Part shown: piece by piece, positions 60,271-64,000 of the stretch
How the letters are laid out: every line of letters starts with the position of its first letter
Numbering within the stretch: the stretch's first letter is position 1
Assembly (NCBI GenBank): GCA_009363175.1
Contig: CP045205.1
Span: forward strand, 3,286,001 to 3,350,000
Direction of reading: 5' to 3'
Source of the DNA: Citrobacter telavivensis
Lineage (GTDB): Bacteria > Pseudomonadota > Gammaproteobacteria > Enterobacterales > Enterobacteriaceae
DNA: 64,000 nucleotides
Position numbers and translations under genes: made by a program
Notes under the pieces: generated by a model
Told to the model about the DNA's origin: nothing
Database searches by the model: none
Seen by the model: the letters and a program-made list of their open reading frames with translations, nothing else

Positions 60271-61199
60271 ACCTCTTTTGCGGGAGTCTCGTCAGGCTCC
60301 CGCAGCCACTCTTTGTTCAGCGTTTCGCTGTCTCCCAGATAGTCCAGCAGCCAGATCAGCGCGGGGGACATATCGTTCTGCTGCCAGGTCAGGCAACAGG
60401 CTGCGTCCGGGAAAGGGTTCTCCAGATCCAACGCCACCCACTGCCCCTTATTGAGATACGGCTTGGCAAAATGCGTCGGCACCATGCCGACACAAAGTCC
60501 GGCGCTGATACAGGTCGCGGAAGAGTCCCAGTCCGGAACCACCACCCGCTTCTGGTTGTCCAGCAGCCAGGTCACGCGTTTCGGCAGCGTGCGGGAGGTA
60601 TCTTCCAGCACCAGTGACGGCCAGTTGCGCAACGTGTCATCGCTTAAAGGCCCGCTCATGGCGGCCAGCGGATGTGTGCTGGCAACGACACAACACCAGC
60701 TCAGTTTGCCCATATCGCGGAAGGTGTATCGACCTCCTACCGGGATCGCCTGGGTTGCGCCGATAGCGAGTTCAACCCTGCCATCTGACAGCGCGTCCCA
60801 GACGCCATTGAACACCTCCTGAAAGACCAGCAGCTCCACGTCATCAAAGTGGCGATAGAAATCGACTATCAGTTGTCTTGTGCGTTCAGGGCGCACGATA
60901 TTGTCCACCGCGATGGGAAGTTGCCCACGCCAGCCGTTGGCTATCTGCTGACACTGCTGGCGCGTGATCTGCATTTTTTTGATGACAGAGCGGCCCTCTT
61001 TCAAAAACCAGGCTCCCGCCGGGGTCAGCACCACATCGCGGTGACGACGTTCAAAGAGCGGGACCGCCAGCCACTCTTCCAGTTGCCGAACCGTATAGCT
61101 GACCGCCGAGGGCACCCGGTGCAACTCCTGAGCGGCGGAACTAAAACTCCCGTTGCGCGCCACGGCATCAACGACTTCCAGTGCATATTCTGACCACAT
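60267..61199 (-). CDS. punR: PunR (YdhB), LysR-family regulator
   Basis: A 310-residue LysR-type regulator. The N-terminal helix-turn-helix is GSFSSAAQELHRVPSAVSYTV, followed by the LysR effector domain (about 90-295). It is divergent from punC, which E. coli PunR activates in response to purine nucleosides. It is next to purR. Confidence 0.93.
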   Translation of the reverse strand: MWSEYALEVVDAVARNGSFSSAAQELHRVPSAVSYTVRQLEEWLAVPLFERRHRDVVLTPAGAWFLKEGRSVIKKMQITRQQCQQIANGWRGQLPIAVDNIVRPERTRQLIVDFYRHFDDVELLVFQEVFNGVWDALSDGRVELAIGATQAIPVGGRYTFRDMGKLSWCCVVASTHPLAAMSGPLSDDTLRNWPSLVLEDTSRTLPKRVTWLLDNQKRVVVPDWDSSATCISAGLCVGMVPTHFAKPYLNKGQWVALDLENPFPDAACCLTWQQNDMSPALIWLLDYLGDSETLNKEWLREPDETPAKEV

Positions 61200-61244
61200 A
61201 ATCTGCCTACAAAATTTTTGAATGCAATAAACAAATATTACCGT

Positions 61245-61273
61245 TTCACAAGCCGAAATTCACTCCCTACACT
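61245..61273 (+). promoter_or_regulatory. Sigma-70 promoter of punC
   Basis: TTCACA (61245) and TACACT (61268) are separated by 17 bases, upstream of the punC ATG at 61311. The non-consensus -35 fits a regulated promoter. Confidence 0.6.
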
Positions 61274-61310
61274 CTGCGCCAGTGTTATTCATTAAAATTA
61301 GAGAACAACT

Positions 61311-62516
61311 ATGCAACCAGGAAAAGGGTTTTTAGTCTGGCTGGCAGGGCTCAGCGTGTTGGGTTTTCTGGCAACCGACATGTATTTGCCCGCTTTTGCC
61401 GCCATTCAATCTGACCTGCAAACACCGGCATCTGCCGTCAGCGCCAGCCTGAGTCTGTTTTTAGCGGGCTTTGCCGTCGCGCAACTGTTGTGGGGCCCGC
61501 TCTCGGACCGCTACGGCCGTAAACCGATCCTGTTGCTGGGTCTGTCCATCTTCGCCCTCGGTAGCCTGGGTATGCTGTGGGTCGAAAGCGCGACAGGGCT
61601 GTTGGTTCTGCGCTTTATTCAGGCGGTGGGCGTCTGTGCGGCGACCGTCATCTGGCAGGCGCTGGTCACCGATTACTATCCCTCACATAAAATTAACCGT
61701 ATTTTCGCGACGATCATGCCGCTGGTCGGACTGTCTCCTGCCCTGGCGCCGTTATTAGGAAGTTGGATCCTGACCCATCTTTCCTGGCAGGCGATCTTTG
61801 CCACGTTGTTTTTCATCACGCTGCTGCTGATGCTGCCTGCGCTGTTCTTAAAACCCTCTACCCGGGCGCGAAACGACAGCAAAGATAAATTGACCTTCAC
61901 CACGCTGCTGCGCGCGAAAGCGTACCGCGGTAACGTCCTGATTTACGCTGCCTGTTCCGCCAGCTTCTTTGCATGGCTGACCGGCTCGCCGTTTATTCTG
62001 AGTGAAATGGGCTATAGCCCGGCGGTGATTGGACTGAGCTATGTACCACAAACCATCGCGTTTCTGATTGGGGGCTACGGTTGTCGCGCCGCGCTGCAAA
62101 AATGGCAGGGACAACAGCTTCTGCCCTGGCTACTGGTCATCTATGCGCTGAGCGTGGTGGCGACGTGGGCGGCAAGCTTTATCCATCACATTACGCTCGC
62201 GGAAATCCTGATCCCGTTCTGTGTAATGGCGATTGCCAACGGGGCTATCTACCCGATTGTGGTTGCGCAGGCGCTGCGTCCTTTCCCGCAGGCTACGGGG
62301 CGTGCCGCTGCCCTGCAAAATACCCTGCAGTTGGGTCTGTGCTTCCTGGCGAGTCTGGTGGTCTCCTGGCTTATCAGCACCCCGCTGCTGACCACGACCA
62401 GCGTGATGCTGTCGACGGTCGTACTGGCTGGACTGGGTTATAAGATGCAGCTGCAAACCTCAAGCGCCAGTGAACAGCCTGATAATCACGGGATTGCCCA
62501 CAGCGAATCCCATTGA
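61311..62516 (+). CDS. punC: PunC (YdhC), MFS purine nucleoside transporter
   Basis: A 401-residue Bcr/CflA-subfamily MFS protein with 12 hydrophobic helices. It has the N-terminal LGFLATDMYLPAFAAIQSDL and the loop motif LWGPLSDRYGRKPIL, both characteristic. E. coli PunC moves purine nucleosides such as adenosine. It is controlled by divergent PunR. Confidence 0.94.
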   Translation: MQPGKGFLVWLAGLSVLGFLATDMYLPAFAAIQSDLQTPASAVSASLSLFLAGFAVAQLLWGPLSDRYGRKPILLLGLSIFALGSLGMLWVESATGLLVLRFIQAVGVCAATVIWQALVTDYYPSHKINRIFATIMPLVGLSPALAPLLGSWILTHLSWQAIFATLFFITLLLMLPALFLKPSTRARNDSKDKLTFTTLLRAKAYRGNVLIYAACSASFFAWLTGSPFILSEMGYSPAVIGLSYVPQTIAFLIGGYGCRAALQKWQGQQLLPWLLVIYALSVVATWAASFIHHITLAEILIPFCVMAIANGAIYPIVVAQALRPFPQATGRAAALQNTLQLGLCFLASLVVSWLISTPLLTTTSVMLSTVVLAGLGYKMQLQTSSASEQPDNHGIAHSESH

Positions 62517-62560
62517 TATTAATGATAATCACCCTTAATTAGTCGGCTAACAATTTTTGG

Positions 62561-62589
62561 TTGAATCATCGATTTTTGAGGCCTATACT
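62561..62589 (+). promoter_or_regulatory. Distal cfa promoter (sigma-70)
   Basis: TTGAAT (62561) and TATACT (62584) are separated by 17 bases. They correspond to the E. coli P1 promoter, which yields the long cfa mRNA with a leader of about 210 bases. Confidence 0.75.
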
Positions 62590-62631
62590 AAATTTCGGTT
62601 GTTAAAATTACGATAATAATTATGTGCTAAC

Positions 62632-62738
62632 GGGAACCGGAGCGTTCCCGGTTCACCACGGATGGCCTTTTCGGCAAGGGGTCCTCCCTTCCTCTGTTCT
62701 ACGTCGGATAATAGACTCGCGGAATGATCCCGCGAGAT
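62632..62738 (+). promoter_or_regulatory. cfa leader with hairpins and RydC pairing site
   Basis: The long leader has a CGGGAAC / GTTCCCG hairpin (62632 onward) and a CTCGCGG / CCGCGAG hairpin (62717-62737). Between them, CTACGTCGGA (62699-62708) can pair with the 5' seed of the sRNA RydC (TCCGATGTAG as DNA, one G-U pair), which stabilises the long cfa mRNA in enterics. RydC itself is not in this window. Confidence 0.6.
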
Positions 62739-62761
62739 TTCTCACAAAGCCCAAAAAGCGT

Positions 62762-62768
62762 CTACGCT
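62762..62768 (+). promoter_or_regulatory. Proximal sigma-S -10 element of cfa
   Basis: CTACGCT within GCGTCTACGCTGTTT is an extended sigma-S -10 (CTAYRCT type), 40 bases before the cfa ATG, as for the E. coli P2 stationary-phase promoter. Confidence 0.75.
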
Positions 62769-62807
62769 GTTTTAAGGTTCTGATCACCGACCAGTGATGG
62801 AGAAGCT

Positions 62808-63956
62808 ATGAGTTCATCGTGTATAGAAGAAGTCAGCGTACCGGATGACGACTGGTACCGTATCACTAGCGAATTATTAAGCCGCGCCGGTATTGCCATC
62901 AACGGCTCTTCACCAGCAGATATACGCGTCAAAAACCCCGATTTTTTCAAACGTGTTTTACAAGAGGGGTCGCTCGGTCTGGGTGAAAGTTATATGGATG
63001 GCTGGTGGGAGTGCGATCGACTGGACCAGTTTTTTAGCAAAGTCCTGCGCGCAGGACTGGAAAACCAACTTCCGCACCATTTCAAAGATACTCTCCGCAT
63101 CGCCGGCGCTCGCCTGTTCAATTTGCAAAGTAAAAAACGCGCCTGGATCGTCGGTAAAGAGCATTACGATCTCGGTAACGATCTGTTCAGCCGCATGCTC
63201 GACCCGTACATGCAGTATTCCTGCGCTTACTGGAAGGACGCTGACACTCTGGAAGCAGCGCAGCAGGCCAAACTGCGGTTAATCTGCGAGAAGTTGCAAC
63301 TGCAACCCGGCATGCGGGTGCTGGATATCGGCTGCGGCTGGGGCGGTTTGTCGCACTACATGGCGACGAACTACGACGTTAGCGTGGTTGGCGTGACAAT
63401 TTCTGCCGAGCAGCAGAAACTGGCGCAGGCGCGCTGTGCGGGACTGGATGTGTCGATTTTGCTGCAGGATTATCGTGACTTGCGCGATCAGTTCGACCGC
63501 ATTGTGTCAGTAGGTATGTTTGAGCACGTCGGTCCAAAAAACTACCCGACCTATTTCGACGTCGTTGATCGCAACCTGAAACCGGAGGGGTTGTTCCTGC
63601 TGCACACCATCGGTTCGAAAAAAACCGACAACAATGTCGATCCGTGGATCAATAAGTACATCTTCCCCAACGGTTGCCTCCCGTCAGTGCGCCAGATAGC
63701 TAACGCCAGCGAAGCGCACTTTGTGATGGAAGACTGGCACAACTTCGGCGCGGATTACGACACAACGCTGATGGCGTGGTACGAACGTTTCCTCGCCGCC
63801 TGGCCGGAAATTGCCGATAACTATACCGAGCGCTTTAAACGGATGTTCAGCTACTACCTGAACGCCTGCGCCGGTGCGTTTCGCGCCCGCGATATTCAGC
63901 TCTGGCAGGTGGTGTTCTCACGCGGCGTCGAAGACGGCCTGCGCGTTGCCCGCTAA
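62808..63956 (+). CDS. cfa: Cfa, cyclopropane fatty-acid phospholipid synthase
   Basis: A 382-residue enzyme adding a methylene group from S-adenosylmethionine to unsaturated acyl chains of membrane lipids. The SAM motif is VLDIGCGWGGLSHYMA (about 171). The active-site Cys and bicarbonate region is YSCAYWKDADTLEAAQQAKL, and FEHVGPKNYPTYF follows. GGAGAAG precedes the ATG. It is made on entry to stationary phase and under acid stress. Confidence 0.97.
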   Translation: MSSSCIEEVSVPDDDWYRITSELLSRAGIAINGSSPADIRVKNPDFFKRVLQEGSLGLGESYMDGWWECDRLDQFFSKVLRAGLENQLPHHFKDTLRIAGARLFNLQSKKRAWIVGKEHYDLGNDLFSRMLDPYMQYSCAYWKDADTLEAAQQAKLRLICEKLQLQPGMRVLDIGCGWGGLSHYMATNYDVSVVGVTISAEQQKLAQARCAGLDVSILLQDYRDLRDQFDRIVSVGMFEHVGPKNYPTYFDVVDRNLKPEGLFLLHTIGSKKTDNNVDPWINKYIFPNGCLPSVRQIANASEAHFVMEDWHNFGADYDTTLMAWYERFLAAWPEIADNYTERFKRMFSYYLNACAGAFRARDIQLWQVVFSRGVEDGLRVAR

Positions 63957-63963
63957 TCTTCAT

Positions 63964-63985
63964 GCCCCCGCCGTCCTGCGGGGGC
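63964..63985 (+). terminator. Hairpin after cfa
   Basis: An 8-bp GC-rich stem GCCCCCGC / GCGGGGGC with a 6-base loop lies 7 bases after the cfa stop. The T tract is poor. Confidence 0.65.
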
Positions 63986-64000
63986 TGCGCTGTCTTACGC

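Noticed and set aside
1..64000. tRNA, rRNA, prophage and IS elements
   Set aside because: Nothing resembling their conserved sequences was noticed in reading either strand; a tool-based scan was not possible.

Overview
The window is a stretch of enterobacterial chromosome from the replication-terminus side. It follows closely the Escherichia coli K-12 order ydgH ... cfa. Protein similarity recalled from E. coli is very high, but several differences point to a close relative. A Citrobacter-like member of the Enterobacteriaceae is my best guess; the genus is inferred, not proven. The differences are: no uidABCR/hdhA block between ydgA and malI, a gene inserted between rstA and rstB, and a chaperone-usher fimbrial operon between gloA and rnt. 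I found no tRNA, rRNA, CRISPR array, insertion sequence or prophage.

Layout. 1-3.7 kb: ydgH, ydgI, folM, ydgC. 3.8-6.7 kb: the RstA/RstB two-component pair, split by a divergently oriented, frameshifted gene that looks like a deaminase-fold protein. 6.8-11 kb: tus with a Ter site over its start, then fumC and fumA on the opposite strand. 11-21 kb: manA, ydgA, the malI/malXY regulon with two MalI operators, add, ydgJ, blr, cnu, ydgK. 21.5-27.9 kb: the rsxABCDGE electron-transport operon ending in nth. RsxC carries a near-identical 34-residue tandem repeat. 28.5-34 kb: dtpA, gstA, then pdxY, tyrS, pdxH, mliC and anmK on the minus strand. 35.6-44 kb: slyB, slyA, the ydhIJK efflux operon, sodC, ydhF, ydhL and the electrophile-detoxification set nemR-nemA-gloA. 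44-49 kb: a four-gene fimbrial operon (pilin, chaperone, usher, two-domain adhesin) with an AT-rich upstream region. 49.5-64 kb: rnt, lhr, grxD, mepH, sodB, ydhP, ynhF, purR, punR, punC and cfa.

Functional themes. Several neighbours respond to oxidative or electrophile stress: rsx (SoxR reduction), sodC, sodB, the iron-sulfur and iron-independent fumarases side by side, nemRA-gloA and grxD. Regulatory DNA is well preserved. There are perfect or near-perfect operators for MalI (two), SlyA, NemR (two) and PurR (two), a Ter site, a probable PhoP box at slyB, and two cfa promoters with a probable RydC pairing site.

The least ordinary regions are the broken deaminase-like gene at 4.6-5.2 kb, the fimbrial island at 44.0-49.1 kb, the nemR/nemA junction (terminator plus second operator) and the RsxC repeat array. 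All calls come from reading the sequence and from recalled knowledge of families; no database search was run.
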